Assembly (NCBI RefSeq): GCF_016587355.1
Contig: NZ_BNJF01000006.1
Coordinates: forward strand, 332,071 to 396,070
Length of the DNA stretch: 64,000 bases
Reading direction: 5' to 3'
Origin: Ktedonospora formicarum
GTDB taxonomy: Bacteria > Chloroflexota > Ktedonobacteria > Ktedonobacterales > Ktedonobacteraceae
Below are positions 35,142 through 43,349 of this stretch, one piece after another. The notes beneath the pieces were generated by a model. That model saw only the letters and a list, made by a program, of their open reading frames with translations. It was not told the origin of the DNA and did no database searches. The translations under genes were made by a program, and so were the position numbers. Each line of letters begins with the position of its first letter. Within the stretch, counting starts at the first letter, position 1.

Positions 35142-35806
35142 ATGTCATCAAACACTTCGTACCGCCTGAGCGGGATTGCCTTGCTCAGTGGCGGTATTCT
35201 TTCGGTCGTTTACTACGTGACTCAGTCGTTTGGCAGCGATACAGATATTAAGACACTGACCGGCTCGCTGTTTCTGGTGAGCAGCATCATTGGTTTTATT
35301 GGCGCGGTATTGGTTCTGCTTGGGCTACCAGGGGTATACGCCCGCCAGGCGAAACAGGCAGGCGTCCTGGGGCTGCTCGGCTTTCTGGGCGTCTCGTATG
35401 TCATGCTGATGCAAGGCGTTCTGATTCCTTTCACCTCGATCACAATTGTCCCGTTCATGGCCAGCAGCTCCAATTCTGCCATACAGGCTTTGGCCACCAC
35501 CCCTCCGCCTGCGATGGAGCCCTTCTTTATGGTCAGTGTGATAGGACAGACTCTGGGGTTCTTCTGCTGGCTATTGCCACACTGCGCGCCAGGGTCTTTC
35601 CACGCTGGATTGCTTGGCTGCTTCTTGCTACTCTGATTGCAGGCATATTGAGCTTTCTGCCGTTCTTCCCTCCCATGCTGGAAAATCTTACGCCTGTTAT
35701 CGCGTGCGGCGCTCTTGTTGGCTTTGGCCTGGCTTTGCTCCAGCCTCAACGGGGCGAAGCCACGCAGCCCTCAACGACCAGCGCCAGTGCGGAGGCGCGT
35801 GCCTAA
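35142..35806 (+). pseudogene. Membrane protein paralogue 1, frameshifted
   Basis: The frame from ATG 35142 (GAAGGAGGG upstream) matches the next gene through four membrane segments up to the GQTLGFF block near 35555. There one base is lost or gained: the next frame continues LLAIATLRARVFPRWIAW and ends properly at TAA 35806 with the same -EARA tail. A single frameshift thus disables it, or marks a sequencing error. About half of the residues agree with the downstream paralogue. Confidence 0.75.
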
Positions 35807-35852
35807 GCCATCTCCCGCTGTTTGATCAATCTCTTGAAGGAGGAAATTTCTC

Positions 35853-36512
35853 ATGTCAACTACTACTTCGTATCGTCTGAGCGGAATCGCTCTGCTTGCA
35901 GGTGCTGTGCTTTCGGCGGTCGGCTATATTCTGAGCGCGTTTGCCTCGGGCACCGATCTCCAGACACTGATCAGCCCGTTGTCCATGACCTTTAGTGTCG
36001 TGACCATCCTTGGCTCCATATTCCTCTTAGTTGGACTCCCGGGCATGTATCTCCGTCAGGCAAAGCGAGCGGGCGTTGTCGGCCTGCTCGGCTTTCTGTT
36101 TCTTTTCTATGTCACCCTGTTCCAGGGTATTATGGTCCCTTTCACTTCAATCACCTTTATTCCGTTTCTAGCCGATCACCAGATAGCGCCGGAAATCATG
36201 GCTAATCCCCCGGCGACGTGGATACCATTCTTCGCGGTCAGCATGGTCGGTCAGGTGCTGGGCATTCTTCTGCTCGCTATTGCCTCGCTGCGCGCTCGCG
36301 TCTTCCCCCGCTGGATCGGTTGGACGATGGTGGCCACCCTAGTGCTCAGTGCCGCAAGCATGATCCCGTTCTTCCCCGAAGCTCTGTCCAGCCTTCCTGC
36401 CGTCGTTGGCATGGTCGCGCTGGCCGGGTTTGGGCTCAACCTGCTTACACCGCAGCAGGATAGCAGCAACCAGACAGCTCCGGTCAGCTCCCCTGTGGAG
36501 GTGCGTGCCTGA
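35853..36512 (+). CDS. Membrane protein paralogue 2, unknown function
   Basis: 219 residues, ATG 35853 after GAAGGAGG. Five to six membrane helices; conserved features of the pair are SYRLSGIALL at the start, GLPGMYLRQAKRAGVVGLLG in the first loop and LRARVFPRWIGW before the last helices. The layout resembles small DUF-type integral membrane proteins of streptomycetes and Chloroflexota; no function is known to me. The 30 bp before both paralogues are nearly identical, showing a tandem duplication that included the leader. Confidence 0.7.
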   Translation: MSTTTSYRLSGIALLAGAVLSAVGYILSAFASGTDLQTLISPLSMTFSVVTILGSIFLLVGLPGMYLRQAKRAGVVGLLGFLFLFYVTLFQGIMVPFTSITFIPFLADHQIAPEIMANPPATWIPFFAVSMVGQVLGILLLAIASLRARVFPRWIGWTMVATLVLSAASMIPFFPEALSSLPAVVGMVALAGFGLNLLTPQQDSSNQTAPVSSPVEVRA

Positions 36513-36547
36513 GCAGACGTGGGAGGGGCTGTTCCTGGTGGATCTGA

Positions 36548-36580
36548 GGAGATACCTGTGCTTCTTGTACAGGTATCTCC
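36548..36580. terminator. Perfect 12-bp hairpin before the sensor kinase
   Basis: GGAGATACCTGT pairs with ACAGGTATCTCC across a 9-nt loop, 36 bp after the membrane gene. There is no T-run. It separates the paralogue pair from the kinase operon. Confidence 0.55.
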
Positions 36581-36641
36581 TATCGGATAGAATAGCTGAG
36601 TATTAACGTTTTGATGAGCAGAGGGAAGGAGACACTCAGCG

Positions 36642-38774
36642 ATGAATCGAAGCCAGAGAAAGACAGATATGAGTAATACGAGCACTGGCCTGAATAAGCC
36701 ACCCGAAACGTATTTGCGCGGGAAATGGCTGCTGGTTGCCAGGTTGGTCTGGGTGAGCCTGGCCCTGCTGATTGTTGTGCTCAATGTGCTGGCGGTGCCT
36801 GCTGCCATCGCGTCAACCTTTCTCACGCCGGGCGTCGTCCGCGAACTGCACATCCTGGGCTTTTCGCAGGCGCTCTATCTAACGCTGGTCATCGGCATGA
36901 ATGGCCTGTGCATCGGCCTCTATCTGGCTATGGCCGCGCTGCTCTTCTGGCGGCGCTCCCATGATCGCATGGCGTACTTTGGCTCGCTGACGCTGCTCAC
37001 CTTTGGCGGAGCTGTGGGTGGCTTTCAGTCAGATTTCACCTCAAGCTCCCTGGTCTGGAATCTGATTGTTTTCGTGCCGTTTCTCGTGGGTCAGACCACA
37101 TTCCTTGTGTTCTTTTATCTCTTCCCCTCTGGGCGCTTTGTGCCGCGCTGGACGATCTGGCCCACGTTGTTGAGCGTGTTGTACTGGTGCGTGATGACCG
37201 CTGATCCCGACCTCAATAGTGGCCCTCTGGGGACCTTGATTTTGCCCTTCCTTCTAACCACAATCATCGCGCAGGTCTACCGGTATCGTCGCGTTTCGAC
37301 ATTTCGAGAGCGTCAGCAGACCAAATGGCTGGTTTTTGGCTTTGTCCTGGCTATGCTCATTTTTATCCTCTCGCGCGTGCTCGTCTTTATCCTGCCACCA
37401 GCCGTGCTCAATTCGCAGGTCGCGGGGAACCTGGTGGGTGGAGGTAGCGCCGATCTGGCGCTGATGTTGATCCCCATCTTTCTTGGTATTGCCATTCTGC
37501 GCGACCGACTGTTCGATATTGATCTCATCATCAATCGCACCCTGGTCTATGGCACGCTAACCGGGTGCGTTGTTGGCTTCTACGTACTGGTGGTTGGCTA
37601 TCTGGGCACGCTCTTTCGTATCAGTGGGAATCTGCTGATTGAGCTTCTCGCTACCGGCCTGATAGCTGTGCTGTTTCAACCCCTGCGCGGGTGGCTTCAG
37701 CGGAGCGCGAACCGACTGCTCTATGGCCTGCGCGATGAGCCGTACGTGGTGTTGGCCAGCCTGGGACAGCGCCTCAAGGCGACACTGGACGCTAATGCTG
37801 TCCTGCCTGCGATTGTAGCGACGATCCAGGAGGCGCTCAAGCTTTCATATGCCGCCATTGAAGTGAAAGAAGGAGCCGTTGCTACCCTGGCGGCCTCCAT
37901 CGGCCCTCTGCCCGTTCAGGGAACGCTCCGCCTGCCCCTGACCTATCAGAGCGAGCCGGTGGGAACACTGCTGATCGCGCCTCGCCGACACGATGACGCA
38001 CTCACACCCGCCGATGTGCGCCTCCTGGATGATCTGACTCTGCAAATCGGGGTCGCGGTCCGCACGGTGCGCCTGACCAGCGATTTACAGGATCTGACCC
38101 GAGACTTGCAGCGTTCGCGGGAAAAGTTGGTATCTGCGCGAGAAGAGGAGAGGCGCCGGTTGAGGCGCGATCTGCACGATGGTCTGGGGCCTATGTTGAG
38201 TGCGGTCATGCTCAAGGTGGGTCTGGTGCGCACCCTCTATCAGCGCGATCCTGTCGTGACCGATGGTTTGCTGAGGCAGCTGGAGTCCGAAATTGAGCTC
38301 ATCATCGCGGATATACGGCGTCTGGTCTACAATCTCCGCCCTCCCGCGCTGGATGAACTGGGCCTCTCAGGGGCAGTCCGCGAGTACGCGGCCCGGCTTG
38401 GGGGCGAAGGGCAGGCGCTCAAGGTGACGGTGGAAATGCCTCCCGCTCTGCCTCATCTACCCGCTGCCGTTGAGGTTGCGGCGTATCGCATCGTGCAGGA
38501 AGCGGTGACGAATGTGCTGCGCCATGCTCACGCCCACACCTGCCGGGTGCGTCTCCTGGCCGATGTAAGCCTGCAAATCGAGATCGAGGACGATGGCGTG
38601 GGTCTGGACGCGGCACACGCGACTGGCGTTGGCCTGATCTCAATGCGCGAGCGGGCGGAGGAGCTGGGAGGCTCGTTTATCTTGAAACAGATACAGCCCT
38701 GTGGAACGGCGATTATCGCGCATCTCCCCTTGGAAGTGCGCGGCGCTGAGACAGGCGCGGGTGCCAAGGAGTGA
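36642..38774 (+). CDS. NarL-type membrane sensor histidine kinase
   Basis: 710 residues, AAGGAG about 10 bp before ATG. The N-terminal half (about 20-310) has eight or so membrane helices. The loop INRTLVYG leads to a cytoplasmic GAF-like region, then a HisKA_3 dimerisation helix with His512 in RRDLHDGLGPML and a HATPase domain (EAVTNVLRHA, EDDGVGLD, GLISMRERAEELGG). It should autophosphorylate on His512 and pass the phosphate to the regulator that starts 5 bp downstream. The signal is unknown. The membrane half is duplicated at 39502-40348. Confidence 0.92.
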   Translation: MNRSQRKTDMSNTSTGLNKPPETYLRGKWLLVARLVWVSLALLIVVLNVLAVPAAIASTFLTPGVVRELHILGFSQALYLTLVIGMNGLCIGLYLAMAALLFWRRSHDRMAYFGSLTLLTFGGAVGGFQSDFTSSSLVWNLIVFVPFLVGQTTFLVFFYLFPSGRFVPRWTIWPTLLSVLYWCVMTADPDLNSGPLGTLILPFLLTTIIAQVYRYRRVSTFRERQQTKWLVFGFVLAMLIFILSRVLVFILPPAVLNSQVAGNLVGGGSADLALMLIPIFLGIAILRDRLFDIDLIINRTLVYGTLTGCVVGFYVLVVGYLGTLFRISGNLLIELLATGLIAVLFQPLRGWLQRSANRLLYGLRDEPYVVLASLGQRLKATLDANAVLPAIVATIQEALKLSYAAIEVKEGAVATLAASIGPLPVQGTLRLPLTYQSEPVGTLLIAPRRHDDALTPADVRLLDDLTLQIGVAVRTVRLTSDLQDLTRDLQRSREKLVSAREEERRRLRRDLHDGLGPMLSAVMLKVGLVRTLYQRDPVVTDGLLRQLESEIELIIADIRRLVYNLRPPALDELGLSGAVREYAARLGGEGQALKVTVEMPPALPHLPAAVEVAAYRIVQEAVTNVLRHAHAHTCRVRLLADVSLQIEIEDDGVGLDAAHATGVGLISMRERAEELGGSFILKQIQPCGTAIIAHLPLEVRGAETGAGAKE
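36706..37552 (+). repeat. Segmental duplication, copy 1
   Basis: These 847 bp, coding for the membrane half of the sensor kinase, match 39502-40348 with few mismatches (fixed offset of 2796 bp, no indel seen by eye). Both ends of the similarity are sharp, which points to a recent duplication or gene conversion. Confidence 0.85.
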
Positions 38775-38778
38775 AGAA

Positions 38779-39420
38779 ATGGATGCATTAACGGTACTCA
38801 TTGTAGACGACCACCAGCTCTTTCGCGATGGAGTTCGCGCGCTCCTGGACGCTCAGCCAGACATGGAATGCGTGGGGGAAGCGACGAATGGCGAGGAGGC
38901 GATCCATCTGTCGGCCGAGCTCCAGCCTGATGTGGTGCTCATGGATGTGCATATGCCGGGCATAGGGGGAGTTGACGCGACCCGGCAGATGACGCAGAGC
39001 AGCCCCCAGATTCGTGTCCTGGTGGTTACGATGTTTGAGGACGATCATCTGGTCTTTGCCGCGATGCGAGCGGGCGCGTACGGCTATCTGCTCAAGGGAG
39101 CCCGCCATGAGGATATGGTGCGAGCGATCCGAGCGGTGGGCAATGGCGACGCCATCTTCAGTCCGACGATTGCCGCCAGACTGGCCAGCTATTTCTCGAC
39201 GTTACAGCCCGCCCATCTCGCGCCTGTTTTTCCCGAGTTGAGCCAGCGTGAGCGCGAGATCCTGGCCTTACTGGCCCAGGGTTGCAAAAATGCTGAGATT
39301 GCTGAGCGCTTGGTTGTGAGTCCCAAAAGTGTGCGCAACCACGTTTCCAATATCATCAGCAAACTCCAGGTAGCCGATCGCGCCCAGGCAATTCTACGCG
39401 CAAAGGATGCTGGTCTGTAA
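38779..39420 (+). CDS. NarL-family response regulator
   Basis: 213 residues from ATG 38779, GAGTGAAG upstream. A receiver domain with acidic pair Asp10/Asp11, phosphoacceptor Asp56 (VVLMDVHMPG), the conserved Thr in VVTMFE and Lys104 is followed by a LuxR/NarL helix-turn-helix (LSQREREILALLAQGCKNAE, RLVVSPKSVRNHVSNI). It is the cognate partner of the kinase just upstream, which ends 4 bp before. Targets may include the duplicated sensor gene downstream. Confidence 0.95.
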   Translation: MDALTVLIVDDHQLFRDGVRALLDAQPDMECVGEATNGEEAIHLSAELQPDVVLMDVHMPGIGGVDATRQMTQSSPQIRVLVVTMFEDDHLVFAAMRAGAYGYLLKGARHEDMVRAIRAVGNGDAIFSPTIAARLASYFSTLQPAHLAPVFPELSQREREILALLAQGCKNAEIAERLVVSPKSVRNHVSNIISKLQVADRAQAILRAKDAGL

Positions 39421-39458
39421 TTTTGATGTACCAGGGAAGAAACGGGAGATCAAATCAG

Positions 39459-40748
39459 ATGGAAATTCAACAGAACCATAGTGAAGCAGATCTGGCCACG
39501 AAAACGTACCTGCGCGGGAAATGGCTGCTGGCTGCCCGGTTGGTCTGGGTGAGCCTGGCCCTGCTGATTGTCGTGCTCAATGTGCTGGCGGCGCCTGCTG
39601 CCATCGCGTCAACCTTTCTCACGCCGGGCGTCGTCCGCGAACTGCACATCCTGGGCTTTTCGCAGGCGCTCTATCTAACGCTGGTCATCGGCATGAATGG
39701 CCTGTGCATCGGCCTCTATCTGGCTATGGCCGCGCTGCTCTTCTGGCGGCGCTCCCATGATCGCATGGCGTACTTTGGCTCGCTGACGCTGCTCACCTTT
39801 GGCGGAGCTGTGGATGGCTTTCAGTCAGATTTCACCTCAAGCTCCCTGGTCTGGAATCTGATTGTTTTCGTGCCGTTTCTCGTGGGTCAGACCACATTCC
39901 TTGTGTTCTTTTATCTCTTCCCCTCTGGGCGCTTTGTGCCGCGCTGGACGATCTGGCCCACGTTGTTGAGCGTGTTGTACTGGTGCGTGATGACCGCTGA
40001 TCCCGACCTCAATAGTGGCCCTCTGGGGACCTTGATTTTGCTCTTCCTTCTGACCACAATCATCGCGCAGGTCTACCGGTATCGTCGCGTTTCAACATTT
40101 CGAGAGCGTCAGCAGACCAAATGGCTGGTTTTTGGCTTTGTCCTGGCTATGCTCATTTTTATCCTCTCGCGCGTGCTCGTCTTTATCCTGCCACCAGCCG
40201 TGCTCAATTCGCAGGTCGCGGGGAACCTGGTGGGTGGAGGTAGCGCCGATCTGGCGCTGATGTTGATCCCCATCTTTCTTGGCATTGCCATTCTGCGCGA
40301 CCGACTGTTCGATATTGATCTCATCATCAATCGCACCCTGGTCTACGGTTTGCTCACTGGTATACTGGCAGCGCTCTATATTGGCCTGACGATCGGTCTG
40401 GAGAGCCTGGTCGGGCTCATCGCCAGGCAAAGCTCGCAGCCAGTCAGCATTGTGCTTTCTACCATGGCGATTGCGGCTCTTTTCCAACCCTTACGTCACC
40501 GGATTCAGAACGTCATCGACCGGCGCTTCTACCGGCGCAAATATGACGCGCAGAAGGCCCTGGCGACCTTTGCCTCCACCTTGCACAACGAAGTTGATTT
40601 GGAGCAGTTAGGTGAGCACGTATTGGCAGTGGTCAACGAGACAATGCAGCCAGCGCATGTCTCGCTGTGGTTGTGCGCGCCGAAGCTGGGCATTGAGCAA
40701 TTGTCTCGTCACGTTGAACAACCAGAGACGAGGAACAAGGATTCTTGA
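39459..40748 (+). CDS. Kinase-less duplicate of the sensor membrane domain
   Basis: 429 residues from ATG 39459 (GGGAG 10 bp upstream; ATG 39426 is possible). Residues up to about 295 are almost identical to the sensor kinase. Then the sequence diverges: more membrane helices (LLTGILAALYIGLTIGLESL), QPLRHRIQNVIDRRFYRRKY and the start of a GAF-like domain (FASTLHNEVDLEQLGEHVLA), after which it stops. No histidine kinase, cyclase or phosphatase follows. It may be a truncated sensor, a decoy or a signal-binding partner of the kinase. Confidence 0.8.
   Translation: MEIQQNHSEADLATKTYLRGKWLLAARLVWVSLALLIVVLNVLAAPAAIASTFLTPGVVRELHILGFSQALYLTLVIGMNGLCIGLYLAMAALLFWRRSHDRMAYFGSLTLLTFGGAVDGFQSDFTSSSLVWNLIVFVPFLVGQTTFLVFFYLFPSGRFVPRWTIWPTLLSVLYWCVMTADPDLNSGPLGTLILLFLLTTIIAQVYRYRRVSTFRERQQTKWLVFGFVLAMLIFILSRVLVFILPPAVLNSQVAGNLVGGGSADLALMLIPIFLGIAILRDRLFDIDLIINRTLVYGLLTGILAALYIGLTIGLESLVGLIARQSSQPVSIVLSTMAIAALFQPLRHRIQNVIDRRFYRRKYDAQKALATFASTLHNEVDLEQLGEHVLAVVNETMQPAHVSLWLCAPKLGIEQLSRHVEQPETRNKDS
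39502..40348 (+). repeat. Segmental duplication, copy 2
   Basis: Partner of 36706-37552. The regions beyond both ends are unrelated at DNA level, while the protein fold seems to continue in both, so copy 2 may be an older paralogue whose membrane half was overwritten by gene conversion. Confidence 0.85.
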
Positions 40749-40779
40749 AAAGAGGCAATTCCATTTTTCTTTCTTCGAT

Positions 40780-40944
40780 ATGGTTTCTTATCAAACCAAC
40801 GGTTTGGAAACGCCTCAACCATTGCTCTCGGGAGAGTTTGGCGCCAAAAAAACTGCAAGCGCTTGTCCATTTTGTCGACGGACCTATGAGTTGGCAGTGG
40901 CTCTCTTGAGAAGCGGTAAAGTAAAGAAAATGCTTGAAAGTTAA
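40780..40944 (+). CDS. Possible small Cys-containing protein, 54 aa
   Basis: The frame from ATG 40780 ends in ACPFCRRTYELAVALLRSGK and a short basic tail: a CPFC pair and an amphipathic helix that look protein-like. It is followed 6 bp later by a strong terminator (40951-40990), which supports a transcribed gene. I see no ribosome binding site before the ATG and the frame is open further upstream into the sensor gene, so it may be a relic or be leaderless. Confidence 0.4.
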   Translation: MVSYQTNGLETPQPLLSGEFGAKKTASACPFCRRTYELAVALLRSGKVKKMLES

Positions 40945-40950
40945 CCAATT

Positions 40951-40990
40951 GAAAAGCCTCATATGTCTCACAGGCACATGAGGCTTTTCT
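40951..40990. terminator. Bidirectional rho-independent terminator
   Basis: AAAAGCCTCATATG pairs with CACATGAGGCTTTT around a short loop, with A-rich and T-rich flanks on both sides. It serves the rightward small gene and possibly the leftward repeat-protein gene that ends at 41048. Confidence 0.8.
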
Positions 40991-41047
40991 GAATTGAGCG
41001 CCTGTGCCGACGATACTTATGCTGGGTTGTATCCAGCAGTGTTGGCA

Positions 41048-41580
41048 TTAACAATAGGCACCAGGAGGACACGTCGTGCCTGGGCCGCCCCAACCATAAG
41101 GGCCGCTATAACCAGGGGATGAAGAGCGCCAAATCGCATTCTTCATTTGTTCCTGCGAAGGGTGTAATTGCCAATTTGGGAAGCGTTGCCGCCAATATGA
41201 TTCCCAATCTGAAGAGCCTAAAACCCGTCTGGGAGGTAATGGTTGTGGGTTGAGGAGCCGCCAATCTGAAGAGCCTAAAACCCGTCTGGGGGTAATGGTT
41301 GTGGGTTGAGGAGCCGCCAATCTGAAGAGCCTAAAACCCGTCTGGGAGGTAATGGTTGTGGGTTGAGGAGCCGCCAATCTGAAGAGCCTAGCGTCCACCT
41401 AGTTGGCTGTGGCTGCGGACTGATGGATTGCCAATTGGGGTTGAATTGAGGCCCTCCTTGCTTTGCATCTTTACTCGTAGCTGACGCTGGTAACGATATA
41501 CCAACAACGAAGAACATTGCCACCACCGTACTCAATACTACGAGACGACAAACGCCCTTCATAGCCGCAAAATGATGCAT
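41048..41580 (-). pseudogene. Secreted repeat protein, frameshifted inside its repeats
   Basis: From ATG 41580 the protein has a signal peptide (VVLSTVVAMFFVVGISLPASA), then repeats with the core LGSSDWRLLNPQPLPP. After two or three repeats the frame shifts by one base, because one repeat has GGGGG where the others have GGGAGG, and the remaining repeats and a Gly/Pro/Cys tail (GPYGWGGPGTTCPPGAYC) lie in the other frame, ending at 41048. Correcting the base gives an exported protein of about 177 residues. The role is unknown; LNPQPLPP motifs recur in bacterial proteins of unknown function. Confidence 0.7.
41205..41392 (-). repeat. Tandem 60-bp coding repeat (about 3 copies)
   Basis: Units of 60, 59 and 60 bp with nearly identical sequence, each coding for 20 residues. 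The middle unit lacks one base in a G-run. High identity between units suggests recent expansion or slippage. Confidence 0.85.
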
Positions 41581-41835
41581 TGTACCTTCCTTTCTTATGC
41601 TATCCCTGATTTCTAATTGCTGCTAGCGAGACGCTAGCAAACATTTCTATCAGAACGCTCCAGCGAAAGCACTACAAAACATTCTTCAGGGGTATTGGAC
41701 AATAATAAATTACATATCAAGCCCATACATTGGGCTTTCAACTCATGAGTAGTGCAATCAAAATGGCGGAAGGAGCTTCTGAAGACAGCTCAAATACATA
41801 GAGGAGATATCGAATAGTTACTTCTTTTTACGGAG
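41581..41835. other. Intergenic, upstream region of the repeat protein
   Basis: Holds the AAGGAAGG binding site before ATG 41580 (minus strand) and a palindromic GCTAGCGAGACGCTAGC at about 41622-41638, which could be an operator. No gene seen. Confidence 0.4.
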
Positions 41836-41837
41836 GT

Positions 41838-41950
41838 TGCCAGTATGCAGAAGCCGTTACCCACGGCCCAGGTGAACTACAGCCCCTGCTGACAATTCCT
41901 GGTGTCGCTCAAGTGCTCGGCGTAAGTCGCCGTATGGTGTGCCGCTATTG
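41838..41950 (+). pseudogene. Excisionase-type helix-turn-helix fragment
   Basis: One frame reads GELQPLLTIPGVAQVLGVSR and continues RMVCRY before a TGA. This is the N-terminal half of a MerR/excisionase-like DNA-binding domain (LTIPEVAQVLGVSR-type). There is no proper start and the rest is missing. A mobile-element relic. Confidence 0.45.
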
Positions 41951-42533
41951 AGACCCGTTGGAATGCATCGATTTCTGTATGCTGTTCCTCAACTTTGCAT
42001 CGTTGCGCATCCATCTTCTTCTCATGATCGGATCTGGCTCCTGCCAGAGAATACTAGCGCCGTTGTTCGCGTTCTGCATGCTCCGCGATTTGATTTCTGT
42101 ATCTTTCTTGTAGTCATAAGACCTCTTGCGCATGTCTCTCTTTGGCACCTGGGACATTTTTTTGCAAACCACGTGGTTCAGGTGGGAAAAAGGGAGGTGG
42201 TGGTGGTGGCTCAATACTGGCCAAATTGCCTGGCTGAAAGGCTGGTTCATTGAAGGGCTGTTTGAGGCTCTGCAGATCAATAGCGGTATCAAGAGAAAGC
42301 GTATCTTTCAATAGGTTCTGAAGTGAGGTAATGGTCTCTTCCAGGCGTTCATTTTGCAGATGTACCTCGGCCAGGCGAGATTGCTCGTAGAGTTTGGCTC
42401 TTTCTTTTGCTTCTAAGTTTGCAGCTTTCTCGTATGCTTTCTGTGCTTGTGCAGCTGCTTTGGCAGCCTGGGCCAGGGCTTGTTGCTGCTGGCGCAACTT
42501 TGCCCGTTGTTGGCGTTCGGCTTCACGCTGCAT
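41945..42533 (-). pseudogene. Coiled-coil protein with in-frame stops (restriction-endonuclease-like family, lost nuclease)
   Basis: From ATG 42533 the frame encodes a long charged coiled coil (REAERQQRAKLRQQQQALAQ, KAYEKAANLEAKERAKLYEQ) followed by a Pro-rich linker (PPPPPPFFPPEPRGL) and VPGAKERHAQEVL. The same frame continues after a TGA with LQERYRNQIAEHAEREQRR, meets a TAG, then SLAGARSDHEKKMDAQR and VEEQHTEIDAF before homology ends near 41945. The layout resembles proteins with an N-terminal coiled coil and a C-terminal restriction-endonuclease fold; that fold is absent here. It follows the interrupted gene 42558-43205 by 25 bp, so both were probably one operon. Confidence 0.6.
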
Positions 42534-42557
42534 ACGTGCAAGTGTACTGATAAGACG

Positions 42558-43205
42558 CTAATGTATGACGACAGCGGCATTCTGCTTGATTGAGAATTTT
42601 ACGGCTTCGTAGAGATGCATACAGCCACCAGTTCCAGTCACGGACCAGGGATTTTCTGCGAGCAGAGGATACCAATGGAGCATCTGGCTTTTGAGTAGTG
42701 AGAAGGGAATGCTTGTTTCCTTCTCGGTCAGATCTAACCTCTGCTCTATCAGGAGAACGAGAGGATCGCGCTCACTCGTGTTGGTCGCATATTCAATATC
42801 ATCATAGATACCCAGGAGTTTTGCGAGCAGGCGGCATTCCGCAAATAATTGATAGGAAGAGCCAAGAGGGCGGTCAGCAAATGCAAGAACGTCCTCAAAG
42901 AGGAGAGGGAGGTAGATGGCATCTTCTATGCTGAGTGTGGCGAGATGAGGGAGCTACAAACTGGTTTTGTTTGCAATATCCCAGACAATGTCCTTGAATG
43001 CACGCAACTCTGTTTTTGCACTGCGATGAAACCCTGGCCCTCCATCAGCAAGGGATCGTGGTTCATGATGTACAGAAAGTCCGATTGAGCGCAGGAAGGT
43101 ATTGATGGCATGAAATTCCTGCTCATAGTGAGCATAAAAGCCATAGGGGTCATCTTCATCATCTGCACGGTCTATAAATATCCCAACTTCAAGATCAATG
43201 CTCAT
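42558..43205 (-). pseudogene. Unknown conserved protein interrupted by one TAG codon
   Basis: From ATG 43205 (AGAAGGG 5 bp upstream) 83 codons run to a TAG at 42954-42956. The same frame then stays open for 131 more codons (LPHLATLSIEDAIYLPLLFE, AFADRPLGSSYQLFAECRLL, HWYPLLAENPWSVTGTGGCM and a short end) to TAG 42558. Composition and style are continuous across the stop. The N-terminus MSIDLEVGIFIDRADDEDDP is acidic. No domain is recognised. It is a gene with a single nonsense mutation, next to a decayed partner. Confidence 0.65.
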
Positions 43206-43245
43206 TGTTCCCTTCTCCGATCTCATTGTTCCCTCTGTTCTGAGA

Positions 43246-43349
43246 TTGACACTCCCCTGGCTCAAGCACAGGGGATTCTTCCTTCATCCAGGTGGCTTGC
43301 AGGATCGCATGGCTGAGACCCTGTAGCGGCCCTCCTGTCCAGAAGCGTT
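43246..43349 (-). ncRNA. Right end / omegaRNA scaffold of the TnpB element
   Basis: Minus-strand sequence downstream of the tnpB stop with a GAAGAATCCCC-TGTGCTTGAGC-CAGGGGAG stem at the very end. By analogy to known TnpB systems the 3' region is transcribed as a guide scaffold and the guide is taken from the flank beyond 43246. Confidence 0.5.

Noticed and set aside
41205..41392. CRISPR-like array
   Set aside because: The repeats are directly tandem without unique spacers and code for a regular 20-residue protein repeat.
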